A DNA stretch of 34,966 nucleotides from Deltaproteobacteria bacterium (GCA_020056965.1 JAGVGT010000009.1:1-34966); one strand, 5' to 3'. Shown: positions 22,661 to 32,148, counted from the first letter of the stretch. The notes: generated from the letters alone by a model not told the origin. Made by a program: numbers and translations.

Positions 22661-24388
22661 TTATTGCCGGGGAATCTCCAGTTTCCGCATCCGGGCCCGC
22701 AAAGTGCTGGGGTTGAGACCAAGGAGCACCGCCGCCCCGTTTTTTTCCTCGATTCGCCCGCTGGTTTTCTGGAGCACCAGCAGGATGTGGTCATGTTCCA
22801 ACTCGGTAAGGGCCTTGACCTCCTGCCCGGTCGGCTCCCCTTTCTTCAGATTGGCAGCGAAGCGGTCCAATACCTCCAGCGCAGTCCCCTGGCTGATGAT
22901 TACCGCCCGTTCCATAGCACTCTCCAGCTCCCGCACGTTGCCGGGCCAATGGTATTCCTGTAGGAGGTCCAGGGTCTCTTGCGAGACGCTTTCGATCTTC
23001 TTGCCCATTTTCTTGTTGAATTTAGCCACGAAATGATTGACCAGCAGCGGGATGTCCTCCCTGCGCTGTCGAAGGGGCGGGATGGTGATCGGGAAAACAT
23101 TGAGCCGGTAGAACAGGTCTTCCCTGAATCTGCCGTTACTGACCTCCTCCTCAAGATTGCGGTTGCTGGCCGCGATGATCCGCACATCGGTCTTAATGGT
23201 GCGCGGGCTGCCCAGCCGCTCAAACTCGCCGTCCTGAATGACCCTGAGCAGTTTGGGTTGCAGCTCCAGCGGCATTTCGCCGATTTCATCCAGAAAGATG
23301 GTGCCGCCGTCGGCCAACTCGAAGCGCCCGATCTGCCGGGCATGGGAGCCGGTGAACGCCCCTTTCTCCCGACCGAAGAGCTCGCTTTCGATCAGATTTG
23401 CCGGCAGCGAGGTGCAGTTGATCGTGATCATCGACCGCTCTTTACGACCACTGCGGCCATGGATGGCGCGGGCGATCACGCCCTTGCCGGTGCCGGTCTC
23501 GCCGAGGAGCAGGACGGTCGCCTGCATGGGCGCTACCTGCTCAACCCGGAGGAACACCTGCGCGAGGGCATGGCTTTGCCCGATGACCTGGCCGAAGTTG
23601 TTGTCCCGGGCCACCTCATGCTGCAGGAGGGTGTTTTCAGCCTGCAGGCGGTTTTGCAGGCAGACAATCTCCGCATAGGCCTTCTCGCAAGAGGTTTCCG
23701 CGTTCTGGCGGTCCTTTATTTCCAGCCGGAGCTGCGCATTGGCGCTGGTCAACGCGCTGGTCCGCTCGGTTACGAGCAATTCCAGATTGGCATGAGCTTT
23801 TTCCAGCGCTTCTTTGAACTGGCGGCCCGGCGTGTCATCGACGAGGGAGGAAAGGACACAGCCGGAGACGCTGCAACAGGTATCCACGGTGATGCTCTGA
23901 ATTTTGCCATGGATTTCCGTGCCGTCTTTGGCCTTGAGTGTGATTGCACAGCTTTGCATCGCCTTGTTGCGCAGAACATCGGCCAGATGGTGCGAGAAAA
24001 CCTCCCGGCCTTCGCGGTCGGTAATAAAGCTGCTGAAGGGTGTACCGGCCATCTGGTGCTTTTCTACCCCCAGCAGTTGCGTGCCGGTCAGGTTGACATC
24101 CTTGATCATTCCCTGACCATCAAAGGTGAAATAGCCGACCGGGGCAAAGTCGTATAGTTCGGAAAATTTGTTCCTGGCCAGCTCAAGCTCCTCGTTGGCC
24201 CGCCGCAACTCGGCATTCTGCATCTCCAGTTCGATCTGGTAGATCTCCAGTTCGTGAACGAGTTTCTGCAGGGCATCCGGGTTCCGCGGGAGAGGCGGCG
24301 GGACGAGGTTTTGCGTGTCCAGGCGTTCTTCCGCGCCCCAGCGCAGTTCGGTAGCCTTGGTCGGTCTCTGGTCTCTAGTTGTTTTCAT
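22661..24388 (-). CDS. PAS-AAA+-Fis sigma-54 activator (no receiver domain)
   Basis: A 575-aa regulator that looks like a fusion of pieces of its neighbours. The N-terminal part (KATELRWGAEERLDTQ, then a PAS at about 75-185 with LYDFAPVGYFTF) resembles the start of the 1181-aa kinase. The AAA+ domain (Walker A about 296-303, GAFTGS about 343-348, FLDEIGE) and Fis-type HTH are nearly the same as the regulator at 17147. It lacks a receiver, so PAS sensing should control the ATPase directly. Cys residues cluster at the PAS end (TVDTCCSVSGC), possibly redox-sensitive (inference). I chose ATG 24388 because GGAG lies upstream and the start then aligns with the kinase; the frame is open to 24421. 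Confidence 0.93.
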   Translation of the reverse strand: MKTTRDQRPTKATELRWGAEERLDTQNLVPPPLPRNPDALQKLVHELEIYQIELEMQNAELRRANEELELARNKFSELYDFAPVGYFTFDGQGMIKDVNLTGTQLLGVEKHQMAGTPFSSFITDREGREVFSHHLADVLRNKAMQSCAITLKAKDGTEIHGKIQSITVDTCCSVSGCVLSSLVDDTPGRQFKEALEKAHANLELLVTERTSALTSANAQLRLEIKDRQNAETSCEKAYAEIVCLQNRLQAENTLLQHEVARDNNFGQVIGQSHALAQVFLRVEQVAPMQATVLLLGETGTGKGVIARAIHGRSGRKERSMITINCTSLPANLIESELFGREKGAFTGSHARQIGRFELADGGTIFLDEIGEMPLELQPKLLRVIQDGEFERLGSPRTIKTDVRIIAASNRNLEEEVSNGRFREDLFYRLNVFPITIPPLRQRREDIPLLVNHFVAKFNKKMGKKIESVSQETLDLLQEYHWPGNVRELESAMERAVIISQGTALEVLDRFAANLKKGEPTGQEVKALTELEHDHILLVLQKTSGRIEEKNGAAVLLGLNPSTLRARMRKLEIPRQ

Positions 24389-24445
24389 TTCCGACTCCAC
24401 ATAAGAAAATCCGGAATTCAAGATTCAGATTCCAGGAGACAGATT

Positions 24446-24553
<108 letters not shown>

Positions 24554-24655
24554 CTTGGCAAAAGGCTGCCGCGCTTTTCTTTTTTATTCTGACTCATGGA
24601 TTCTGACTCCTGAATTCTATTGAGCAACCACAAACAACCTTCGTCTCCGACTCGA

Positions 24656-27295
24656 TTAACGCTTAGCCACTAGCAGACTCTTTAACTTGGCGTTCTCCTC
24701 GCGCAACTCCGCCTCCAACTTTTTGGCCGCGGTAATCTCGGCAAAGGTGATCACCACCCCGGCAATCACCTCTTCCATGGTCCGATAGGGCATGATCCGC
24801 ACCTTAAACCAGCGGCCATCGGTGGCGCTGATCTCTTTTTCCGAAAAGACCAGGGTCCGCAGAACCTCGCGCGCCTCATCGACCATGCCGGGATAGAGCA
24901 GGTCGCTGGTAAGGTCGGAAAGGGGCCGCCCGACGTCGCCCGGGATCAGCTTGAAGAGCTGGTTCGCGCCGCTGGTGTAACGCCGGACATGGAGCTGGTT
25001 ATCCAGGAAAACGGTGACTATTTCCGTGCTGTTGAGCAGGTTGCGCATGTCATTGTTGGTCCGCGACAGCTCGTCCATTCTGGACTGTTGCTCGGCGTTC
25101 AGGGTCTGCAGCTCTTCGTTCATGGACTGCATCTCTTCCCTGGAGGTAGTCAGCTCCTCATTGGTTGACTGCAGCTCCTCGTTGGTTGACTGCAGCTCCT
25201 CATTGGTTGATTTAAGCTCTTCCTGGGAGGATTGCATCTCCTCGCGGGTGCTGGATAGTGCTTCTCTGACCTGCTGGAGTTCCTGCCCCAGTTCGAGAGA
25301 TCTGCTGTTGCCGTCCGCCGCTATTTTCTTGCGGCGGCCCGGGGCCTTCTTTTCCGGGGGCAGCGCCACATCGGTAAAAACGATCATCACCATCCCCCGT
25401 AAAGCCTCCGGGGTGTCGATCACCTGAATGGCGATATCGACGGCCTGGTTGGTGTCGCCTTCACCAATCCTCAGCCCCCTGACCATGAGCGGCTCCTTGG
25501 TCCGAACCGCCTTCTGAAAGGCGCTGCCCAGTTCAAAACGGAGGCCTTCCCGGGCCATGGCAAAAATGTTCCAGTTGGCCTTGCCGGCCGCCGGCTCCAG
25601 ATATTTGCCGGTCCGCCCGCTGATATAAAGGATATCGCCCCGGTCGTTGACCAGCACGGCCGGCGGGGAAAAACGCTGCAAAAGCAGTTGGTCGGCCAGG
25701 GACTGGAGGTTGGCGACAGGTTTTGCCATGGTTAGTTCCTTGGGGGATCCCGGCCGGCCGGGGATAAACGAGGGTGGAAAGGCCAGTGGTTCGGCCAGGA
25801 CCGATTCGCGCCGCCGGAAGAGTCTCGACTTGATGTGCACCGAAGTGAAGAAATCGGCGAAGGCGGTGGCGGTCTCGGCGCTCCCCAGAAACATGATCCC
25901 GCCGGGGTTTAGGCTGTAGTGGAAGAGCGGCAGGAGCTTCTTCTGCGACTCCGGCGTCAGATAGATCAGGAGGTTGCGACAGATCAGGATATCCAGCTTG
26001 GTAAAAGGCGGGTCCATGATCAGGTTCTGGGTGGCGAAGGTCACCATCTCCCGGATCTCCTTGGTGACCCGGTAGCCGCTTTCTTCCTGGACAAAAAACC
26101 GGTGCAACTGTTCGGCGGAGACGTCGGCGGAGATGTTAACCGGATAGACGCCCTGCCTGGCCTTGTCGATGGCATCCCGGTCCAGATCGGTGGCAAAGAT
26201 CTGCAGGGTAAAACGAGCCGTGGGTTTGATCTGCTCCAGGGCCTCCTTGAAGGCAATGGCCAGTGAATAAGCCTCTTCCCCGGTCGAGCAGCCGACCGAC
26301 CAGGCCCGCAGCACCCCGCCGGTCGGGCGGTCCGCCAGGAGCGCGGGAATAGCCTCTTCCTGGAGTTGTTCCCAGGCGGCTGGATCGCGGAAAAAGCTGG
26401 TTACGCCGATCAGCAGTTCCTTGAAGAGTAGCTCAACCTCCTGGGGATTCTCCTGCAGGAAACGGACGTAAGCGGCGATCCGGTCGATCTGATGAATGGA
26501 CATGCGTCGTTCGATCCGGCGGTAGACCGTGTTCTTCTTATACAGCGAGAAATCCTGACCGGTCTTGGAGCGCAGCAGAATCAGGACTTTCTCGATGGCG
26601 CTTTGATCTTTCTCTTCGAGGGGGCGCTCGCTCTTGGCGATGACATGGGCGTGGCGGAGATAGTCGATAATCTTGCCGGGCAGTTCCTCGACCGGGGCCA
26701 CCAGATCGGCCAGGCCGGCCGCGATGGCGCTTCTGGGCATGCTGTCGAATTTGGCCGTGGCGGGCTCCTGAACCAGCACCACTCCCGCCTTTTCCTTGAT
26801 GGCCCTTAGGCCCATGGTGCCGTCCGAACCCATGCCGGAAAGGATGACACCAATGCTACCTTCCTGCCGGTCCTCGGCCAGGGAGCGAAGAAAATAATCG
26901 ATGGGAAGACGCAGGCCGCGCGGGGCCGTCGGCTCGAACAGATGCAACACCCCGTGCAGAATAGACATGTCCTTATTGGGCGGGATCACATAGACGCAGT
27001 CCGGTTTGACCCGCATCCGGTCCCGCACCTGGAAAACCGCCATCCCGGTGGTCCGTTGCAGCAGTTCGGCCATGATCCCCTTGTGGGTAGGGTCCAGGTG
27101 CTGGACGATGACAAAGGCCATGCCGCTGCCATCCGGAACCTGCCGGAGGAACTGCTCCAGCGCCTCCAGTCCGCCAGCCGAGGCGCCGATGCCGACAATG
27201 GGGAACGGTTTGGCCCCTGGCTGCGTCTGGGGCTCATGCGGGGAAGAGGAGTTTTTGACCTTGCCGCTGCCGACTGTTTTTGGTTGTTTGTTCAT
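24656..27295 (-). CDS. CheB-CheR-PAS fusion protein
   Basis: An 879-aa signalling protein. A CheB methylesterase domain is at about 30-215 with Ser39 (GIGASAGGLEAL), His66 (VQHLDPT) and Asp158 (SGMGSDGT). A CheR methyltransferase follows at about 230-490, with the SAM loop SVGCSTGEEAYS (333-344) and the DPPFTKLDILICRNLLIY motif. A PAS-like domain is at about 540-640. A strongly heptad coiled coil (EELQSTNEELQSTNEEL, about 665-750) and a final PAS (about 755-865) end it. No kinase domain is attached. Opposing methyl-adding and methyl-removing activities in one chain imply control of its own or a partner's methylation state. It has no chemoreceptor neighbour. The ribosome site is weak. Confidence 0.93.
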   Translation of the reverse strand: MNKQPKTVGSGKVKNSSSPHEPQTQPGAKPFPIVGIGASAGGLEALEQFLRQVPDGSGMAFVIVQHLDPTHKGIMAELLQRTTGMAVFQVRDRMRVKPDCVYVIPPNKDMSILHGVLHLFEPTAPRGLRLPIDYFLRSLAEDRQEGSIGVILSGMGSDGTMGLRAIKEKAGVVLVQEPATAKFDSMPRSAIAAGLADLVAPVEELPGKIIDYLRHAHVIAKSERPLEEKDQSAIEKVLILLRSKTGQDFSLYKKNTVYRRIERRMSIHQIDRIAAYVRFLQENPQEVELLFKELLIGVTSFFRDPAAWEQLQEEAIPALLADRPTGGVLRAWSVGCSTGEEAYSLAIAFKEALEQIKPTARFTLQIFATDLDRDAIDKARQGVYPVNISADVSAEQLHRFFVQEESGYRVTKEIREMVTFATQNLIMDPPFTKLDILICRNLLIYLTPESQKKLLPLFHYSLNPGGIMFLGSAETATAFADFFTSVHIKSRLFRRRESVLAEPLAFPPSFIPGRPGSPKELTMAKPVANLQSLADQLLLQRFSPPAVLVNDRGDILYISGRTGKYLEPAAGKANWNIFAMAREGLRFELGSAFQKAVRTKEPLMVRGLRIGEGDTNQAVDIAIQVIDTPEALRGMVMIVFTDVALPPEKKAPGRRKKIAADGNSRSLELGQELQQVREALSSTREEMQSSQEELKSTNEELQSTNEELQSTNEELTTSREEMQSMNEELQTLNAEQQSRMDELSRTNNDMRNLLNSTEIVTVFLDNQLHVRRYTSGANQLFKLIPGDVGRPLSDLTSDLLYPGMVDEAREVLRTLVFSEKEISATDGRWFKVRIMPYRTMEEVIAGVVITFAEITAAKKLEAELREENAKLKSLLVAKR

Positions 27296-27561
27296 AATTA
27301 AGTGTAAGTCTACCAGTTCCCGTCAAATATAACCGAATTGTTTTTTGAGGGGCATAAAGGCCCGGCTCTACTGGTTTTAGTTCCATTTGATTTCGTATTG
27401 GGCGGCGCCAAAACGCCTTCCGTAGAGCAGCAAATCCGCCGATTGATCCGGCCGAACATCCTCCAGCCCCTTAAACTAAAACGATCCTGAGTATTTCCAG
27501 GTTTGGATTTTTCCCGGCGGAAAACCTGGGGCAGAATCGAACCGCTTTTCTTTAAATCATC

Positions 27562-27589
27562 CCTCCATATCATGCGGTTCCACCAAATG
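27562..27589 (+). repeat. Dispersed element with core GGTTCCACCAAAT, copy 2
   Basis: The core at 27576-27588 is the same as at 4564 and 29840. It lies about 120 bp before the -24 element of the first Ig/DUF3494 gene. The 560 bases between the divergent genes (27296-27856) otherwise hold only the promoter at 27695. Confidence 0.55.
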
Positions 27590-27694
27590 GTAAGGGCGAA
27601 AGGATTGTTTCGCAACCTAGTTAAAGCCTCTGGCTCTGGATCAACAGGCCGTTATTACAGCACTAAGCGAAATATATGCCTAATCCAGGCCCTG

Positions 27695-27711
27695 TTGGAG
27701 GTCTATTTGCT
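27695..27711 (+). promoter_or_regulatory. Putative sigma-54 promoter of the first Ig/DUF3494 gene
   Basis: TTGGAGGTCTATTTGCT: GG is at 27697-27698 and GC at 27709-27710. The -12 part TTTGCTTTAGTGAC is shared with the promoter of the paralogous gene at 29958. The -24 part departs from TGGCAC after TGG. Predicted leader is about 135 nt. Confidence 0.6.
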
Positions 27712-27856
27712 TTAGTGACGTTACATGCTTCTGATCATCTCGTCTAAATGCGCTTTATTTTTGGAAAAGTGGAATCATAATCGAGGGCAGATGCGTAACA
27801 GCCGGCTGGTTACATAAAGTGTTGAGGTTAAAAATCATGGAAACAAAAGGAGATTT

Positions 27857-29353
27857 ATGAAAAAATTCAAGGCGCAGAACGCTTATCTTCTGTTGGCGTT
27901 ACTGCTAACTGTCTTTGGGGTCGGATGCAGCCACGGCGGCGACGACGTCACTCCGGTGCCCACTACCAGCACCGACACCACCGCGCCAACGGTGACTCTC
28001 ACCGTCCCTGCTAACGCGGGTAGTGATGTGGGTATCAAAAACAAGGTCACCGCGACCTTCAGTGAAGGTATGACCGCGACGACGATCACCGGAACTACCT
28101 TCACCTTGACCGGGCCGAGCGGAGCCGTAGTCGCCGGCGAGGTGACTTATGCGACCTCCGTCAAAACCGCGATCTTTGCGCCGACCGCCAATCTCGCGAC
28201 CGGTACTATCTATACCGCCAAAGTTACTACCGGGGTCAAGGACCTGGCCGGCAACCAGCTGGCACTGGAGAAGAGCTGGACCTTTACCACTGGTACGAGT
28301 GCGGACAGCATCCCGCCCACCGTATTGAACACCGACCCGGCTGGTAACGCCACCGGGGTGTTGACGACCCAGAAAGTCTCGACCACGTTCAGTGAGCCGA
28401 TGGACCCCGCCACGATCACCACCGCCAACTTTACTTTGGTCGCCGGCCTCAATCCGCCAGTCTCTGGAACGATGGAATACTTTGGTACGACCGCGATCTT
28501 TACGCCGGCCGCTAAACTGGCGACCAACACCGCTTATACCGCCACGATTGCCGGCTTGGTCCAAGACTTGGCCGGCAATCAACTTGGAAATGCGACGGTC
28601 TGGAGCTTTACCACTGCCGCCACGGTAGCAGCCGGCCCACAGGCCCCAGTACTTGGCGAGGCCGGCCGGTTCGTGATTCTGGCCAGCCAAAAGATTACCA
28701 CCACCGGATCGACCGCCAGTGCGCTGAGCGGTGGTGATCTGGGCATTTTAGACCAGGCCCGCACCTATTATGGGGGATTCACGGAGCCTGCCGGTAATCT
28801 GGGGTACTTTAACGAGCTTACCAACGGGTACACCTATGCGCATGATGATATGCCGCCTGCCTATGTTATCCCGGCACCCTACGCCAGCACGATTGCCTTT
28901 ATCAATCAGGCCAGAACCGACCTGGGAATTGCCTATGACTTCCTGGCCGCCGACCCGAATCCTGGTGCGGCCACCCAGGTTTGCCCAACCCAGTTGGGCG
29001 GGCTGGTCCTTACTCGGGGCGTCTACAAGACCGGCGCCGATGTTTTATTGACGACCGGGGCCCTGCATCTCGATGCCCAGGGCGACCCGAATGCGGTCTT
29101 CATTTTCTCGATCGACGGCAATCTTACGGTCGGCGCCCCCAGCGGGGCAATCCTGCTCGATAATGACGCCCAGGCTAAGAACGTCTATTTCCGGACCGGC
29201 GGCGCCACGGCTATTGAGGCGAACACCAGCTTCTATGGAAACGTCTTCGCCTGGGCACAAATAAACGTCCTTGCCGACGCCCACATTACGGGCCGGTTGT
29301 TTGCGGTAACCAATCAAGTTACTTTGATCTCCGATACCGTCACCGCCCCGTAA
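27857..29353 (+). CDS. Lipoprotein with two Ig-like domains and a DUF3494 (ice-binding-like) domain
   Basis: A 498-aa surface-type protein. The lipobox FGVGC (Cys24) is followed by a Thr/Pro-rich linker. Two SbsA/Big_5-type Ig-like domains follow (about 40-147 and 150-252; APTVTLTVPANAGSDVGIKN, FSEGMTATTITGTTFTLTG). A DUF3494 domain (about 262-498) ends it: FVILASQKITTTGSTASALSG, GGLVLTRGVYKTG, LHLDAQGDPNAVFIFSIDG. DUF3494 folds as the beta-solenoid of ice-binding proteins, but many members are likely adhesins. AAAGGAG lies 6 bp before the ATG. The gene at 30148 is its tandem paralogue with one extra Ig domain. Confidence 0.92.
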   Translation: MKKFKAQNAYLLLALLLTVFGVGCSHGGDDVTPVPTTSTDTTAPTVTLTVPANAGSDVGIKNKVTATFSEGMTATTITGTTFTLTGPSGAVVAGEVTYATSVKTAIFAPTANLATGTIYTAKVTTGVKDLAGNQLALEKSWTFTTGTSADSIPPTVLNTDPAGNATGVLTTQKVSTTFSEPMDPATITTANFTLVAGLNPPVSGTMEYFGTTAIFTPAAKLATNTAYTATIAGLVQDLAGNQLGNATVWSFTTAATVAAGPQAPVLGEAGRFVILASQKITTTGSTASALSGGDLGILDQARTYYGGFTEPAGNLGYFNELTNGYTYAHDDMPPAYVIPAPYASTIAFINQARTDLGIAYDFLAADPNPGAATQVCPTQLGGLVLTRGVYKTGADVLLTTGALHLDAQGDPNAVFIFSIDGNLTVGAPSGAILLDNDAQAKNVYFRTGGATAIEANTSFYGNVFAWAQINVLADAHITGRLFAVTNQVTLISDTVTAP

Positions 29354-29407
29354 GGCATTGGGTGACAGGTAGTTTCCGGAAGGGGACTGGTTGTGGAGGT
29401 AGCACTG

Positions 29408-29456
29408 AAAGGGGGAGGGCGGCTGAATCTGATTCAGCCGGTCTCCCCCTTTTTTA
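29408..29456 (+). terminator. Intrinsic terminator after the first Ig/DUF3494 gene
   Basis: GGGGGAG...CGGCTGAATC pairs with GATTCAGCCG...CTCCCCC and is followed by six T and a T-rich tail. Confidence 0.9.
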
Positions 29457-29478
29457 ATTTGTCGGCTTGTTGTTCTAT

Positions 29479-29526
29479 CGTTCCCCCGGTCTCCGTGGGA
29501 ACGCAGCCTTGGACGCTCCAGCGTCC
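29479..29526. repeat. Dispersed repeat of two hairpins (CGTTCCC...GGGAACG, GGACGCT...AGCGTCC)
   Basis: CGTTCCC (29479-29485) pairs with GGGAACG (29497-29503), and GGACGCT (29511-29517) pairs with AGCGTCC (29520-29526). This type of hairpin pair is common as an intergenic repeat in bacteria. Confidence 0.65.
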
Positions 29527-29573
29527 TTTCTCAGTTCCAAAACCCTTAAACTAGCACCATTCTGGACACGGCC

Positions 29574-29686
29574 CGTCATTGCGAGGAGGGGCGCAGCTCC
29601 GACGTGGCAATCTCCCGGGGATCGGGAAAGGTCTGGCCCTGGTTGTCCAAGCGAGGAGATCGAAGTTTTCGCTTCGCGCAATGACG
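29574..29686. repeat. Dispersed inverted repeat (CGTCATTGCG...CGCAATGACG)
   Basis: Arms 29574-29583 and 29677-29686 are exact reverse complements. The inner sequence (GAGG...GTGGCAATCTC...GAGGAGATCG) has the form of widespread CGTCATTGCGAG-type miniature repeats. Open frames across 29467-29946 are products of these repeats, not genes. Confidence 0.8.
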
Positions 29687-29824
29687 AGTATTTACCCAAT
29701 TTACCGGCCTGTTGTTCCGGGGGAAATCGGCGCCGGTCAATCCGCCCCCATCCCGTCGCCTATACTCATCCTGATCCTCCCAGCTTTCTGGTCTGGAACC
29801 GGCCGGGAGTTGCTCGTAGGGCAT

Positions 29825-29853
29825 CCCGCAATATTTTGAGGTTCCACCAAATA
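29825..29853 (+). repeat. Dispersed element with core GGTTCCACCAAAT, copy 3
   Basis: It matches 4549-4577 at 27 of 29 positions. It is followed by a CCAAATAT...ATATTTGG dyad (to about 29875). It lies about 110 bp before the -24 element at 29960. Confidence 0.65.
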
Positions 29854-29957
29854 TTACGGGCCGAACGATATTTGGGGGCTTTGTCAACGTTACCCAACTT
29901 AACCCAACCTCCCGTTTTTGCAGCATTAACCAAAATAAATGACTGAATCCGACTCGG

Positions 29958-29974
29958 TTGGACGGCTATTTGCT
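29958..29974 (+). promoter_or_regulatory. Putative sigma-54 promoter of the second Ig/DUF3494 gene
   Basis: TTGGACGGCTATTTGCT: GG is at 29960-29961 and GC at 29972-29973. It shares CTATTTGCTTTAGTGAC with the promoter at 27695. Predicted leader is about 163 nt. Confidence 0.6.
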
Positions 29975-30147
29975 TTAGTGACTTTAAGAGAACTGAACAT
30001 CCCATTCAAAAGCGAGTCCTTTTGGAAAGGGGAGCCCTGCCCGAGGATAGTTTTGAATTATTAATTTAGACGGGGAAGGAGAAAAGATGCGCAACAGAGG
30101 CCAGGTAATATGCAACAAAAATTTCAACAACTTAGGGAAGGGAGAAT

Positions 30148-32148
30148 ATGAAAAAATTTAAGATCCAAAAGGCCTATCTGCTATTTGCGATAATCCTGGG
30201 CTGTTTTGTAAGCCTGGCTGGATGTAGCGGCAACGAAGCCGGCGGCGGCGAGTGGAATCAACCCAGCACCACCACCGCTGTCCCACCCACCGTGACCGCC
30301 GTAACCCCTCTTGCCAATGCCACGGCGGTGCCGATCAATATCAAGCTGGTCACCGCCGCCTTCAGTAAGGCGATGGCCCCCAGTACGCTCACCACCACCA
30401 CCTTCACTCTGTCCTGCAACGGAACCCCCGTTACCGGTGGAGGGGCGGTTACCTATGTGGCCGCGGGTAATGTGGCAACCTTGCCCCTGCCGGCTGCAAC
30501 CAATCTGCCGAAGGCGGCCACCTGCACCGCCACGGTCACCACCGGCGCCATGAGCGCGACCGGCCTCGCCCTGGCGAAGAACCATGTGTGGACCTTCACC
30601 ACGAGTACCACGACGGACACGGTCAAGCCGCTGGTGACCAGCACCGACCCGGCCACCACGGTTCCAGGTCCGACTCTTAACGTGCCGGCCAACACGGCGA
30701 TCACCGCAATCTTCAATGAGGATATGAACCCTCTGACGATCACTGATGTGGCGACCTTTACGCTGACCGGCCCGGGTGTGACCCCAGTCGTCGGCATGGA
30801 TCCCCCCGTTACCTACAATGTCGCCTCCCGGACTGCGACTTTCCGCCCGCTGGCGATACTGACCACCGGGGTCACCTATACCGCCACGATCAAAGGGATC
30901 GGTATCCACGCTGCCACGGATTTAGTCGGCAATGCCCTGGCCGGCGACCCTCTCCTGCCGCTGCTGGCCAATGATTATGTATGGACCTTTACCACCACCG
31001 CCCCGGCTGCCCCGCAACCTGTCTCGGTGCTTCCTCCCACCAGCCCTGCGGCTGACGCCTCCGGCGTTTGTCCCAGCGCGACCATTCAGGCCACCTTCAG
31101 CGTCCCCTCCGGCTTGCGGATGGACCCGGATTCGCTCAACAGCGCCACCTTCATCGTGACCGGACCGGGACCGACCTTTACCCCCGTGGATGCCGCCACC
31201 GTGAGCCTTGATGTCGCCACCGGCAAAACCGCGACCTTTACACCTCTCAACCCGCTGGTTGACGGCACGATCTACACGGCCACCATTAAAGGCGGGCTCC
31301 TTGGTGTTAAGGACCTGGCCATCCCGACGGCCAATGAAATGACCAGTGATTACACCTGGAACTTTACCGCCGGCCCGGCCACCGGGGTATGTCGGCCCCC
31401 GATCAACCTTGGTTTGGCCACCACCTTCGGGATTGCCTCGACCGCCGGGATTACCAACACCCTGACCGCCCCGATTACCCACATCGATGGGGATGTGGTG
31501 TTCAACCCTACAGCTACTTGTAATGGTGTGGATATCCTTTTTGCCGACGGGCCAGGGTTTGGCCTTTGTAATGGAATGGCCCCGACCATCGTTGGTGAAG
31601 TCATTACTCCCCTTTATCCTGACGCAATCACGGCCCAGCCGATTACGGACGCTTTGCGGGCCACTTATCTCAGCCTCACTCCGGCAAACCTGCCCGGGGG
31701 AACCTCGATCGCCGCCGGCACCACTTTGGGGGCACCCATCGGAGATCCACTGGTGGAGGGAGATAACCTGTTCTATCCCGGCGTTTATACAGCCGCCACC
31801 TCGATCCTGATCACCGGCGACCTCACCCTGGACGCCCAGGGCAACGCCGATGCCGAGTTCGTCTTCCAGTCAGCCTCGACCATTGGCACGGCACCCGGCG
31901 CCAAGATCCTCCTGGCGGGCGGCGCCAAGGCCTCCAATATCTGGTGGCAGGCCGGTTCCGCGGCGACGCTGCAAACGAACACGGTCTGGAAGGGCAACAT
32001 CCTGGCCTATGATGATGTCACGATGGTAACCGGCGCCACCTCGTGCGGCAGATTGTTTGCCGGGGCGTTCACCGATGGGGCGTTTGTCTTTGACTCCAAC
32101 GTCGTCTCGGTGCCGGGGCTTAGTACCTCACCCGCGGGTTGCGAGTAG
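30148..32148 (+). CDS. Lipoprotein with three Ig-like domains and a DUF3494 (ice-binding-like) domain
   Basis: A 666-aa tandem paralogue of the preceding gene. The start MKKFKIQKAYLL mirrors MKKFKAQNAYLL. The lipobox SLAGC gives Cys26. Three Big_5/SbsA-type Ig domains lie at about 45-152, 155-290 and 297-410, each ending in a WTFTT or WNFTA strand. A DUF3494 domain at about 417-660 contains TTFGIASTAGITNT, FYPGVYTAATSILITGDLTL (cut), and NADAEFVFQSASTI. Four Cys occur in the DUF3494 part (VCRPP, ATCNGV, GLCNG, SCGR), more than in the first paralogue. GGGAAGGGAG precedes the ATG. Likely anchored to the outer membrane with the DUF3494 domain exposed, an adhesin or ice/solid-surface binder (inference). 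Confidence 0.92.
   Translation: MKKFKIQKAYLLFAIILGCFVSLAGCSGNEAGGGEWNQPSTTTAVPPTVTAVTPLANATAVPINIKLVTAAFSKAMAPSTLTTTTFTLSCNGTPVTGGGAVTYVAAGNVATLPLPAATNLPKAATCTATVTTGAMSATGLALAKNHVWTFTTSTTTDTVKPLVTSTDPATTVPGPTLNVPANTAITAIFNEDMNPLTITDVATFTLTGPGVTPVVGMDPPVTYNVASRTATFRPLAILTTGVTYTATIKGIGIHAATDLVGNALAGDPLLPLLANDYVWTFTTTAPAAPQPVSVLPPTSPAADASGVCPSATIQATFSVPSGLRMDPDSLNSATFIVTGPGPTFTPVDAATVSLDVATGKTATFTPLNPLVDGTIYTATIKGGLLGVKDLAIPTANEMTSDYTWNFTAGPATGVCRPPINLGLATTFGIASTAGITNTLTAPITHIDGDVVFNPTATCNGVDILFADGPGFGLCNGMAPTIVGEVITPLYPDAITAQPITDALRATYLSLTPANLPGGTSIAAGTTLGAPIGDPLVEGDNLFYPGVYTAATSILITGDLTLDAQGNADAEFVFQSASTIGTAPGAKILLAGGAKASNIWWQAGSAATLQTNTVWKGNILAYDDVTMVTGATSCGRLFAGAFTDGAFVFDSNVVSVPGLSTSPAGCE

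Noticed and set aside
27296-27856. c-di-GMP or other riboswitch in the leaders of the Ig/DUF3494 genes
   Set aside because: I could not find the conserved cores of known classes; the shared sequence fits a promoter and upstream element instead.
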